Shown in pieces: positions 17,032 through 24,205 of a stretch of 64,000 bases of DNA. The stretch covers positions 62,001 through 126,000 of the forward strand of contig NZ_FOQH01000008.1 in the NCBI RefSeq assembly GCF_900113695.1, read 5' to 3'. Position 1 is the first letter of the stretch. Each line of letters starts with the position of its first letter. The notes below the pieces were generated by a model. That model saw only the letters and a list, made by a program, of their open reading frames with translations. It made no database searches and had not been told where the DNA came from. This stretch comes from Albimonas pacifica (GTDB taxonomy: Bacteria > Pseudomonadota > Alphaproteobacteria > Rhodobacterales > Rhodobacteraceae). Made by a program: the position numbers and the translations under genes.

Positions 17032-18397
17032 GCGCGGCCTCCGTGCCGGCGATGCGCCCGAAGACGGCGCCGATGGTCATGCCGATGCCGGCGGCGTAGC
17101 CCTGGCCCAGCACGTTGCCGGCCATGATCTCGCCGGCGGCGAAGAGATTGTCCGAGGGGGTCCCGTCGGCCATCGTCATCCGGGCCCGTTCGTCCACCTT
17201 CACGCCGAGATAGGTGAAGGTGATGCCGGGGCGCACGGGGTAGGCGTAGAAGGGCGCGGTCTCGATCCGCTGCGCCCAGTTGGTCTTCTCGATCGCCAGC
17301 CCCTGCGTGCGGTTGCCGTCGAGGTCGGTGTGGTCGAAGGGTTTCCCGCCGACCACGGCCGCGTTGAACTCGGAGACGGTGGCCTCCAGCGTCGCGGGGT
17401 CCAGCCCCAACTTCTGCGCCAGCTCCGGGATCGTGGGGGCGGAGATGGCGGGGAACAGCGAGGGCATGAATTTCTCGAGGTTCGGCGCGTCGAAGACGAT
17501 CCAGGCGATCTGCCCCGGCTGGTCGGCGACCAGCCGGCCCCAGATGGCGTAGCGCTTGGGCCAGATGTCCTCGCCCTCGTCGTAGAAGCGCTGCGCGTGC
17601 GCGTTCACCACGATGCCGAAGACCACGCAGTCGAGCCGGGTTATGATGCCGCCGTCATAGCGCGGCGCGCGGGCGTCGATGGCGACCGCATGGCACTGGG
17701 TGGGGTCGCCGATCTGCATGACGCCTTGCTCGATCAGCATCCTCGTGACCGTGCCCCGGTTGTAGGGCGTGCCGCGGATCAGGAAGTTCTCGGCCCGCTC
17801 TCCCCAACCCTCCTTCAGCCAGTCGAAGTTGGACTCGAACCCGCCGCAGGCGGCGACGAAGGCCTTCGCCTCGATGCGCCGATCCTCGCCGTCCTGGCGC
17901 ACGGTCGCGGCGCGGAAGCGCGGGCCGTCGAGGTCGAGGCCCGTGACCTCCGCCTCGTAGCGCACCTCGACGCCCAGGGATTCGGCGGTGCGGTAGAGGG
18001 CGTTCAGCATCGACCGCCCCCCGCCCAGGAAGAACGAGTTGGTGCGCCCCAGGCTCAGCGTGCCCCCCAGCGAGGGCTGGAAGCGCACGCCCTGCGCCTG
18101 GATCCAGTCGAGCATGGGCTTCGACTCGGCGATCATCATCCGGGCGAGCTCGGGCGTGGTGTTGCCCTGGGTGACCCGCAGCAGGTCGTCGTAGAACTCC
18201 TCCTCGGGGTAGGGGCCCGAGAGCGTGTCGGTGGCCGCGTCATGGGCGCAGCGCATGTTGCGGGTGTGGCGGGTGTTGCCGCCGCGGTAGAACTTCGGCG
18301 CCGCCTCCACCACCAGCACCGAGCGCCCGGCCCGGCGCGCCGCGATCGCCGCGCACAGCGCCGCGTTGCCGCCGCCGGCCACCAGCACGTCCCACAT
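17024..18397 (-). CDS. tcuA: FAD-dependent tricarballylate dehydrogenase TcuA
   Basis: The 457-residue flavoprotein starts MWDVLVAGGGNAALCAAIAA, with a close match to the TcuA/CobZ opening. It has FYRGGNTRHTRNMR near residue 40 and a C-terminal segment with TMADGTPSDNLFAAGEI and VLGQGYAAGIGMTIGAV. It oxidises tricarballylate to cis-aconitate. The ATG at 18397 is preceded by a GGGAGG ribosome site. A longer frame extends across the operator into the divergent regulator and is unlikely. It forms an operon with tcuB. Confidence 0.9.
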   Translation of the reverse strand: MWDVLVAGGGNAALCAAIAARRAGRSVLVVEAAPKFYRGGNTRHTRNMRCAHDAATDTLSGPYPEEEFYDDLLRVTQGNTTPELARMMIAESKPMLDWIQAQGVRFQPSLGGTLSLGRTNSFFLGGGRSMLNALYRTAESLGVEVRYEAEVTGLDLDGPRFRAATVRQDGEDRRIEAKAFVAACGGFESNFDWLKEGWGERAENFLIRGTPYNRGTVTRMLIEQGVMQIGDPTQCHAVAIDARAPRYDGGIITRLDCVVFGIVVNAHAQRFYDEGEDIWPKRYAIWGRLVADQPGQIAWIVFDAPNLEKFMPSLFPAISAPTIPELAQKLGLDPATLEATVSEFNAAVVGGKPFDHTDLDGNRTQGLAIEKTNWAQRIETAPFYAYPVRPGITFTYLGVKVDERARMTMADGTPSDNLFAAGEIMAGNVLGQGYAAGIGMTIGAVFGRIAGTEAAHV

Positions 18398-18446
18398 GCT
18401 CCGCCTCCCTGCGAGTCGTCGCCGGGCTTCCGGCGTTTGCGTATTC

Positions 18447-18458
18447 TCAGTATACTGA
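18447..18458. promoter_or_regulatory. Palindromic operator between tcuA and the GntR gene
   Basis: TCAGTATACTGA is a perfect 12-bp palindrome in the 110-bp divergent gap, flanked by TT and AA one base further out. The GTATAC core is common in operators of the FadR/FCD branch of GntR regulators, the class encoded next door. It is the only AT-rich symmetrical site in the gap. Confidence 0.6.
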
Positions 18459-18507
18459 AATCCGCGAGACGCCAAGCCAAGGCCCTCGCAGGGCACGGGA
18501 GGGGCGC

Positions 18508-19236
18508 ATGACCACGCAGCCGGGCAGGGCGGAGACGAGCGCGCTGGAGGCATTGGCCGCCATGGGTCCGCTGGGCCCCGGCGCCAGCCTGGGCGAGGCG
18601 GTGTTCGAGCGTCTGCGCGAAGCGCTGCGGGCGGGCCGCCTGCGCCCCGGCGACCGCCTGCGGGAGGAGGAGGTGGCCGCCGCCCTCTCGGTCAGCCGCA
18701 CTCCGGTGCGCGAGGCGCTGGGGCGGATGCAGGCGCGCGACCTGATGCGTCGCGGCGGCGGCCGGGGGCATGTGGTGCGCCGGCTGGAGGCCGCGGAGCG
18801 CGAGCAGGTCTACGCCATGCGCGCGGTGCTGGAGGGGGCGGCCGCGGGCCTCGCCGCCCGCCACGCAGGCCCGGCGGATCTCGCGCTGCTGGAGGGGCTG
18901 CACGCCCGCTTCGCGGCCCTGCCGGGGGCTGCGGCGGGGGAGGCGGCGGAGCTCAACCGCGCCTTCCACGACGCCCTGCGCCGGGCCGCGGGCAACCCCT
19001 GGCTGGACGCCTCGCTGGAGGCGCTGGCGGACGCGATCTCGCTGCTCGGGCCCACCACCTTCACCGCGCCGGGGCGTCACGCGGAGGCGATCGGCGAGCA
19101 CGGGGCGATCCTGGAGGCGGTGCGCGACGGACGGGCCGAGGCGGCCGAGGCCGCCGGCCGGCGGCACATCGAGGCCGCCCACGCCGCCCGCCTGCGGCTT
19201 TCGCAGGGCGAGGGCGAGGGCGAGGGGCGCGCCTGA
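18508..19236 (+). CDS. GntR family transcriptional regulator, FCD (FadR) type
   Basis: The 242-residue protein has a winged helix (LRAGRLRPGDRLREEEVAAALSVSRTPVREALGRM) and an all-helical FCD domain with metal-binding-type residues (NRAFHDALRRAAGN, then H near EHGAILEAV and RRHIEAAH). FCD regulators bind organic acids. It is transcribed away from tcuAB across a palindrome, so it is the likely local repressor or activator of tcuAB. It is not the LysR-type TcuR described for Salmonella. The C-terminus has a low-complexity GEGEGEG stretch. Confidence 0.87.
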   Translation: MTTQPGRAETSALEALAAMGPLGPGASLGEAVFERLREALRAGRLRPGDRLREEEVAAALSVSRTPVREALGRMQARDLMRRGGGRGHVVRRLEAAEREQVYAMRAVLEGAAAGLAARHAGPADLALLEGLHARFAALPGAAAGEAAELNRAFHDALRRAAGNPWLDASLEALADAISLLGPTTFTAPGRHAEAIGEHGAILEAVRDGRAEAAEAAGRRHIEAAHAARLRLSQGEGEGEGRA

Positions 19237-19276
19237 GCGGGCGGGCGAGGCGCACGCGGCCGGCGGTCCGCCGGAG

Positions 19277-19297
19277 GCCCCGGATCAGGTCCGGGGC
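19277..19297. terminator. Hairpin downstream of the GntR gene
   Basis: GCCCCGGA (19277-19284) and TCCGGGGC (19290-19297) form an 8-bp stem with a TCAGG loop in the gap between the converging GntR and merR-like genes. No T-run follows on either strand, so a terminator role is only likely by position. Confidence 0.35.
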
Positions 19298-19388
19298 GCC
19301 GGTGGGTCGGGTCGACTTCGGAAAGCGATGGGTCTGGAGGACGTTGGGCGGCGACGCTGAGGCGCGGTCTCAGCCGGTCGCGGGCGGC

Positions 19389-19847
19389 TCAGGTCTCGCG
19401 CAGGCGGTTGCGCAGGGCCTCGAGCTTGGAGATCACCGCGCGGACCCGCTCGGAGTCCGGGCCCTCGGGCTCGGCCTCGGGCGCGGCGGGGGCGGGCTCG
19501 GCGGGGGCCGCCTGCGCGGGCGCGGGTTCGGGGGCGGCGGGGGGCTCGCCGGCGTCCTCGAAGGGTTCGCCCAGCACTTCGGCGCCGCGGCGGACGACAT
19601 GCTTCTGCCCGCGCTCGCGGAAGATCTTCTGGACGCCCTTGATGGTCAGGCCGTCCTCGTAGAGCAGCTCGCGGATGCCCACCAGCAGGGTCACGTCCTC
19701 GGGCCGGTAATAGCGCCGGCCCCCGCCGCGCTTGATCGGGCGCACGGCGGGGAACTTGGACTCCCAGAAGCGCAGGACGTGCGCGGGCACATCGAGCGTC
19801 TCGGACACCTCCGAGATGGTACGGAACGCGTTGGGGGACTTGTCCAT
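19389..19847 (-). CDS. MerR family transcriptional regulator (ihfA-linked)
   Basis: The 152-residue protein has an N-terminal MerR helix-turn-helix ([25 protein letters not shown], then [12 protein letters not shown]), a short helical region ending near residue 90 and an Ala/Pro/Glu-rich tail. It lacks metal-binding Cys. The gene is found downstream of ihfA in many Rhodobacterales. Its target is not known. It is 34 bases downstream of ihfA and probably cotranscribed. Confidence 0.88.
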   Translation of the reverse strand: MDKSPNAFRTISEVSETLDVPAHVLRFWESKFPAVRPIKRGGGRRYYRPEDVTLLVGIRELLYEDGLTIKGVQKIFRERGQKHVVRRGAEVLGEPFEDAGEPPAAPEPAPAQAAPAEPAPAAPEAEPEGPDSERVRAVISKLEALRNRLRET

Positions 19848-19881
19848 GTGAGGGCAGAGGGCCTCCGACCCCGGGGGGCCG

Positions 19882-20184
19882 TCAGCCGCTCAGGGCGTCG
19901 TTGATCTTGTCCTTCAGGATGTGCGAGGGCCGGAACACCAGCACCCGGCGCGGCTCGATCGGAACCTCCTCGCCGGTTTTGGGGTTGCGGCCCATGCGGG
20001 CGCCCTTCTGGCGCACCTGGAAGGTCCCGAAGGAGGAGATCTTCACCGTCTCGCCCTTCACGAGCGCGTCGGAGACATGGCCGAGAATGCTCTCGACCAG
20101 CTCGGCGGACTCGTTCCGCGACAGGCCGACCTCGCGGTAGACGGCCTCGGTCAGGTCGAGCCGGGTGTGGGTCTTGTTCGCCAT
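19882..20184 (-). CDS. ihfA: Integration host factor subunit alpha
   Basis: The 100-residue DNA-bending protein of the HU/IHF family matches IhfA closely: [55 protein letters not shown] and [14 protein letters not shown]. The proline and beta-arm motif (RNPKTGE) needed for minor-groove intercalation is intact. It works as a heterodimer with IhfB. It has its own promoter because fabH upstream is followed by a strong terminator. Confidence 0.97.
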   Translation of the reverse strand: MANKTHTRLDLTEAVYREVGLSRNESAELVESILGHVSDALVKGETVKISSFGTFQVRQKGARMGRNPKTGEEVPIEPRRVLVFRPSHILKDKINDALSG

Positions 20185-20260
20185 CCGCGCCTCCTGCGCC
20201 CCCTTTGAAAGCCGTCGCCGCGGGAGGGCTGAAGGCCGGCCGCGGTCGAGCGTTGCGGCG

Positions 20261-20290
20261 AGGGTAGGCCGCGCGGGATTTCAGAGTCAA
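20261..20290 (-). promoter_or_regulatory. Predicted promoter of ihfA
   Basis: On the minus strand TTGACT (20290-20285) and TACCCT (20266-20261) are 18 bases apart, in an otherwise GC-rich gap and about 75 bases before the ihfA ATG. A second TTGACA lies immediately upstream. Confidence 0.45.
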
Positions 20291-20383
20291 TGTCAATGAC
20301 TTGGAGACGGGCGCGCAGAACGCCTCTGAGCCCCGCGGCGCAGGCGGTCGGCGCCCCTGCGGAAAGCCCGGACCGGAACGGAA

Positions 20384-20414
20384 ACGCCCGCCTCCGGATC
20401 GCGGAGGCGGGCGT
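20384..20414 (-). terminator. Rho-independent-like terminator after fabH
   Basis: On the minus strand a 12-bp perfect stem (pairing 20403-20414 with 20384-20395) and a 7-base loop are followed by a short T-run (AAA at 20382-20384 on the plus strand). It lies about 40 bases after the fabH stop, separating rpmF-plsX-fabH from ihfA. Confidence 0.7.
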
Positions 20415-20454
20415 CGAAAACCCTTGCAGGAACGGGCCGCAAGGCCCGCGGGCG

Positions 20455-21432
20455 TCACCAGCGCATCAGCGCGGCGCCCCAGGCGAGGCCGCCGCCGATC
20501 GCCTCCATCAGCAGCAGGTCGCCCTGCCGGATGCGCCCGGCCTGCACCGTCTCCGACAGCGCGAGCGGGATCGAGGCGGCGGAGGTGTTGCCGTGGTTGT
20601 GCACGGTCATCACCACCTTCTGCATCGAGAGCCCGGTCTTGCGCGCGGTCGATTCGATGATCCGGCTGTTCGCCTGGTGGGGCACCATCCAGTCGATGTC
20701 GTCGGCGGTGGCGCCGACGGAATCCATAGCCTCGTGAGCCACTTGCGCGAGCTTGTTCACAGCGTGCTGGAACACCCGCTGGCCCTGCATCCGCACGCAG
20801 CCCGCCCGCCCGGTCGAGGACGGCCCGCCGTCCACGTAAAGCAGGTCATGATGGGCGCCGTCGGAATGCAGCTTCACCGACATCACGCCCCGGTCGGCGA
20901 GCGTGCCGGCGCCCGGCTCGGCCGAGAGGATCAGCGCCCCCGCCCCGTCGCCGAACAGCACGCAGGTCGAGCGGTCGGTCCAGTCGAGGATGCGCGAGAA
21001 GGTCTCGGCCCCGATCACCATCACCGTCTTCGCCTGGCCCGACTGGATCAGCGAGTTGGCCATGCCCACGGCATAGATGAACCCGGCGCAGACCGCCTGC
21101 ACGTCGAAGGCGAAGCCGTTGGTCATGCCCAGCGCGTGCTGCACGCGCGTGGCCGTGGCGGGGAAGGTCTCGTCCGGCGTGGCGGTGGCCAGCACGATCG
21201 CATCGAGATCCGAGGCCTCGATCCCCGCCGCCGCCAGCGCGCGCTGCGCGGCGGGAATGGCGAGGTCCGAGGTCTTCTCGTTCGGGGCCGCGAAATGGCG
21301 CCGCTCGATGCCGGACCGGGTCTTGATCCACTCGTCGGAGGTCTCGAGGGTCTTCGCGAACTCGGCGTTCTCGACGATCCGCTCGGGGAGATGATGGCCG
21401 CAACCCAGCGGGACGGCGCGCGTTACGGTCAT
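20455..21432 (-). CDS. fabH: Beta-ketoacyl-ACP synthase III
   Basis: The 325-residue enzyme condenses acetyl-CoA with malonyl-ACP to start fatty-acid synthesis. The catalytic triad is complete: C115 in AVCAGFIYA, H252 in VPHQANSRI and N282 in HNHGNTSAAS. The N-terminal GCGHHLPERIVEN and the ETSDEWIKTRSGIERR motif are typical. It overlaps the plsX stop by four bases, as in the conserved rpmF-plsX-fabH operon. Confidence 0.97.
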   Translation of the reverse strand: MTVTRAVPLGCGHHLPERIVENAEFAKTLETSDEWIKTRSGIERRHFAAPNEKTSDLAIPAAQRALAAAGIEASDLDAIVLATATPDETFPATATRVQHALGMTNGFAFDVQAVCAGFIYAVGMANSLIQSGQAKTVMVIGAETFSRILDWTDRSTCVLFGDGAGALILSAEPGAGTLADRGVMSVKLHSDGAHHDLLYVDGGPSSTGRAGCVRMQGQRVFQHAVNKLAQVAHEAMDSVGATADDIDWMVPHQANSRIIESTARKTGLSMQKVVMTVHNHGNTSAASIPLALSETVQAGRIRQGDLLLMEAIGGGLAWGAALMRW

Positions 21433-22637
21433 CCTGTGGTCTTTCCGCTCCTGTCCGAATCCGCGCCGGCAGTGTTCCGGGCCGGGAAGGCGTTTGCAAC
21501 CTGTTCGGCCACCTTACCTTGGAACCCCGAGAGCCCCATGGTCGCAGCCAGCTTGATCGCCGAGGCGACGGCGGTCGCATCCGCGGATCCGTGGCTTTTG
21601 ACCACCGATCCGTTCAGGCCCAGGAACACCCCGCCGTTGACCTGACGAGGATCTATGCGTTTCGACAGCCGGCGCAAGGAGGTCCAGGCCGCCAGCGCGC
21701 CGAGGCGCGACAGCCAGGTGTGGCGGAACGCCTCCTTCAGGCTGTCGGAGATCAGTTTCGCGGTGCCCTCGGCGGTCTTCAGGGCGATGTTGCCGGTGAA
21801 GCCGTCGGTGACGATCACGTCCACGCGATCCGAGAGGATGTCGCCCCCCTCGACGAAGCCGATGTAGGAGAAGCCCGCGCCGGGCCGGATCGCGGCGGCC
21901 GAGATCATCTCGGCGGCCGAGTGCAGATCCTCGCCGCCCTTCGATTCTTCGGAGCCGACGTTGAGCAGGCCGACGCGCGGGCGGTCGATCTTCAGGCCGA
22001 GGCGGGCGTATTCCGCCCCCATCACCGCGTATTGCGCGAGGTTCTTGGGCTCGGCCCGGATGTCGGCGCCCACGTCGAGCACGATGTTGTAGCCGGCGGG
22101 CCCGCGCGACGGCCAGAACACCCCGATCGCCGGCCGGTCGACGCCCGGCGCGCGGCGCAGGGCCAGCATCGCCAGCGCCATCAGCGCGCCGGTGTTCCCG
22201 CAGGAGACCGCGACCGAGGCGTCGCCGCCCGCCACCGCCTGAAGGGCGCTCATCATCGAGGTCCCGCGCGAGCGGCGCATGATCTTGGAGGGCTTGTCCG
22301 ACATCGCCACCACCTCGGGGGCGTGGCGGATCTCGGTCCGCTCGGCGAGGCCGGGGCGGCGGCGCATCAGGCGGCGCAGCTGCTCCTCGTCGCCGTGGAC
22401 GATGAAGCGGATGTCGGGGTTTTTCCTGGCGGAGATCGCCATGCCGGCGAGCACGGGGCCCGGTCCGCGGTCGCCGCCCATGGCGTCGACCGAGATCACG
22501 CCGGCCCCGGGGCGGGGCGCCGGGATCGGGGACCCGCCGGGGGCCGTGGCCGCGCGGTGCACGGACAGTTCTATGGGCGCCGCCGCGCGCGGGGGCGCGT
22601 CGGGCGAAGGCTCGGGGGGGCGCGTCTGGTCTGTCAT
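21429..22637 (-). CDS. plsX: Phosphate acyltransferase PlsX
   Basis: This 402-residue protein converts acyl-ACP to acyl-phosphate, the donor used by PlsY (also in this window). The family core begins at ISVDAMGGDRGPGPVLAG and includes SCGNTGALMA and VTDGFTGNIALKTAEG. From the ATG at 22637 the protein carries about 46 extra Pro/Ala-rich N-terminal residues. A GTG at 22499 would give the usual length of about 355. Which start is used is unclear. Confidence 0.95.
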   Translation of the reverse strand: MTDQTRPPEPSPDAPPRAAAPIELSVHRAATAPGGSPIPAPRPGAGVISVDAMGGDRGPGPVLAGMAISARKNPDIRFIVHGDEEQLRRLMRRRPGLAERTEIRHAPEVVAMSDKPSKIMRRSRGTSMMSALQAVAGGDASVAVSCGNTGALMALAMLALRRAPGVDRPAIGVFWPSRGPAGYNIVLDVGADIRAEPKNLAQYAVMGAEYARLGLKIDRPRVGLLNVGSEESKGGEDLHSAAEMISAAAIRPGAGFSYIGFVEGGDILSDRVDVIVTDGFTGNIALKTAEGTAKLISDSLKEAFRHTWLSRLGALAAWTSLRRLSKRIDPRQVNGGVFLGLNGSVVKSHGSADATAVASAIKLAATMGLSGFQGKVAEQVANAFPARNTAGADSDRSGKTTG

Positions 22638-22876
22638 CCGGTGTCGGGGCGTCCGGAGCGGCGGGTCTGTGTGCGGCCCTCCGCCCCCTGGGGGGCGGGG
22701 CGCCGCGCGGCGGGTCCGCTGGGGCTGTCCAGGGGACGGGGCCGGGCGGAAGCCGATGCTGGACCCGCGGGGCGGACGCGTCCACCCTGTTCGGCCGGGC
22801 GCCGCTTCGTCAGGCGAAGGGGCGCGCCGCGGGCCGGGGCCGCGCGCCCGTCACGGGCGCGCGCCGCTCGCGTCGC

Positions 22877-23080
22877 TCAGGACGCCTCGTCCAGGTCGAT
22901 CTCCTCGACCATCGAGACGACCTCGCGGCCGGCGTAGTGGCCGCAGGCGCCGCAGACGTGGTGCGGGCGACGCAGCTCGCCGCAGTTCGGGCACTCGGCG
23001 TGCGCGGACGGCGACAGGGCGTCATGCGAGCGACGCATGTTGCGTTTGGAGCTGGTGACGCGATTCTGGGGGACCGCCAT
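22877..23080 (-). CDS. rpmF: 50S ribosomal protein L32
   Basis: The 67-residue protein starts [20 protein letters not shown], the L32 signature. It has a zinc-ribbon Cys set C30, C33, C43 and C46 (CPNC...CGAC). The start is set by that N-terminus and by alphaproteobacterial L32 length. It heads the rpmF-plsX-fabH operon, with 239 bases to plsX. Confidence 0.96.
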   Translation of the reverse strand: MAVPQNRVTSSKRNMRRSHDALSPSAHAECPNCGELRRPHHVCGACGHYAGREVVSMVEEIDLDEAS

Positions 23081-23349
23081 GGGTCTGACCTCCGTAGCTT
23101 CTGGGGCGGGTGTCCGTCCGCCCGTCGCGCGTGAAGGCCGGACCCATCCGCGCCGCCCCGGTCCGCGGGGCTCATCCCCGCTTCCCGGACCGGAGGAACG
23201 GACGGGGCCGACTCCGCTTGAAAAACGAGCGGCGAACATACGCCGAAATCTTTAAAGCGCAAGGGCGAACCGGCGACTTCGCGACGGCTTTCCACCCGAT
23301 GCGTCCCGGCGTCGGGCAGGGGCTCCGAAAAGCCCCCGGCCGCGACGCT
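23081..23349 (-). promoter_or_regulatory. Long 5' leader of rpmF
   Basis: From the predicted transcription start near 23349 to the rpmF ATG there are about 270 bases with no convincing gene. On the minus strand they contain a hairpin (GGGGCT / AGCCCC pairs at 23319-23336), CGGCG-type pairs around 23230-23250 and a locally AT-rich stretch at 23215-23260. This is long for a ribosomal-protein gene and may hold a regulatory structure; none is recognised. Confidence 0.3.
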
Positions 23350-23355
23350 TCACCC

Positions 23356-23384
23356 TTTATAAAGCAAGGGGCGCCATCGTGCAA
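23356..23384 (-). promoter_or_regulatory. Predicted strong sigma70 promoter of rpmF-plsX-fabH
   Basis: On the minus strand TTGCAC (23384-23379) and TATAAA (23361-23356) are separated by exactly 17 bases. TATAAA within the symmetrical CTTTATAAAG is one of very few AT-rich hexamers in the 480-base gap 23081-23560. Confidence 0.6.
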
Positions 23385-23560
23385 AAGCGCCCCGTCCGAC
23401 CGGGCCGCCCCGCCGATCGCGAGCGCGTTCCCTGCGCCGCGGGCGGCGCCGGCGCGACATGGATGCTGCGATGCAGCGTCGTTCGCGTCGATTTTGCTGC
23501 AATTGCGAAAGACTGGCCCGCGGTTTGCATGGCTCCCCGTGCACCAAACCGGAGGCCCCC

Positions 23561-24112
23561 ATGATCCCGTCCCGGACGTCCGCCCTGTTCGCCCTGCTGC
23601 TGGCGGCCCCGCTCGCCGTCTCCGCCGCCTCGGGCCCCGCCCAGCCGATGCCGGAGGGCGAGGCGCTGGCCGGCCCGGTGCCTGCCGCCGCCTACATCTC
23701 GCGCGACGGGCTCGACTGGGCCTGGGCCGCGCCGGTGCCGGCGCCGCTGGCGGGGCTGGACCTTGAGCGGACCGCACCCGAGGGCTGGCGCCTGCCGACC
23801 GACGCCGAGCTCGCCTCCGCCCCCGCGCCGGGCGACTTCGTGTTCCCCGGCGCCAACGTGCCGCTCGACGGCGAGGACCGCGCCTCGGGCGCCCGCTTCC
23901 TGATGCCGGGCCCGGGGCTGGAGGGGGCGGCCGCCTGCGCGGCCCCCTGGTTCGGCGCCTGGCGGCACTGCGACTGGGTCGACGGCGAGGGCGTCTTCGG
24001 CCAGGCCTGGGCCGGGCGCGAGGGGCAGAGCCGGTTCTCCGAACAACTGATGGTGCGGGATTCGCGCCTGCCGGTGCTCCCGATGGCGGCGCTTGCGGCC
24101 CCGCACGGCTGA
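23561..24112 (+). CDS. Small secreted protein of unknown function
   Basis: The 183-residue protein has a clear Sec signal peptide (SALFALLLAAPLAVSAASG, cleavage near residue 20-22). The start at 23561 has GGAGG five bases upstream. The mature part is rich in Trp, Ala and Pro. DGLDWAWAAPVP followed by EGWRLPTDAELASAP resembles the Trp-Arg-Leu-Pro-Thr stretch of DUF1566/Lcl-type domains, but the rest does not support a family call. Two Cys (AACAAPWFG and WRHCDW) could form a disulfide. It has no C-terminal anchor and stands alone between rpmF and valS. Confidence 0.75.
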   Translation: MIPSRTSALFALLLAAPLAVSAASGPAQPMPEGEALAGPVPAAAYISRDGLDWAWAAPVPAPLAGLDLERTAPEGWRLPTDAELASAPAPGDFVFPGANVPLDGEDRASGARFLMPGPGLEGAAACAAPWFGAWRHCDWVDGEGVFGQAWAGREGQSRFSEQLMVRDSRLPVLPMAALAAPHG

Positions 24113-24205
24113 TGCGCCCTTGCGGTCTTTCCCCCATGGGCCGCGCAGGATAGAAGCGCCGGGACATCTCACGCCTCGCGAATTCCCGACCCGGACGCCC
24201 GCGCC

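Noticed and set aside
19237-19388. Possible tRNA gene beside the merR-ihfA block, as expected from some relatives
   Set aside because: No cloverleaf or T-loop motif could be found in this gap or in any other gap of the window.
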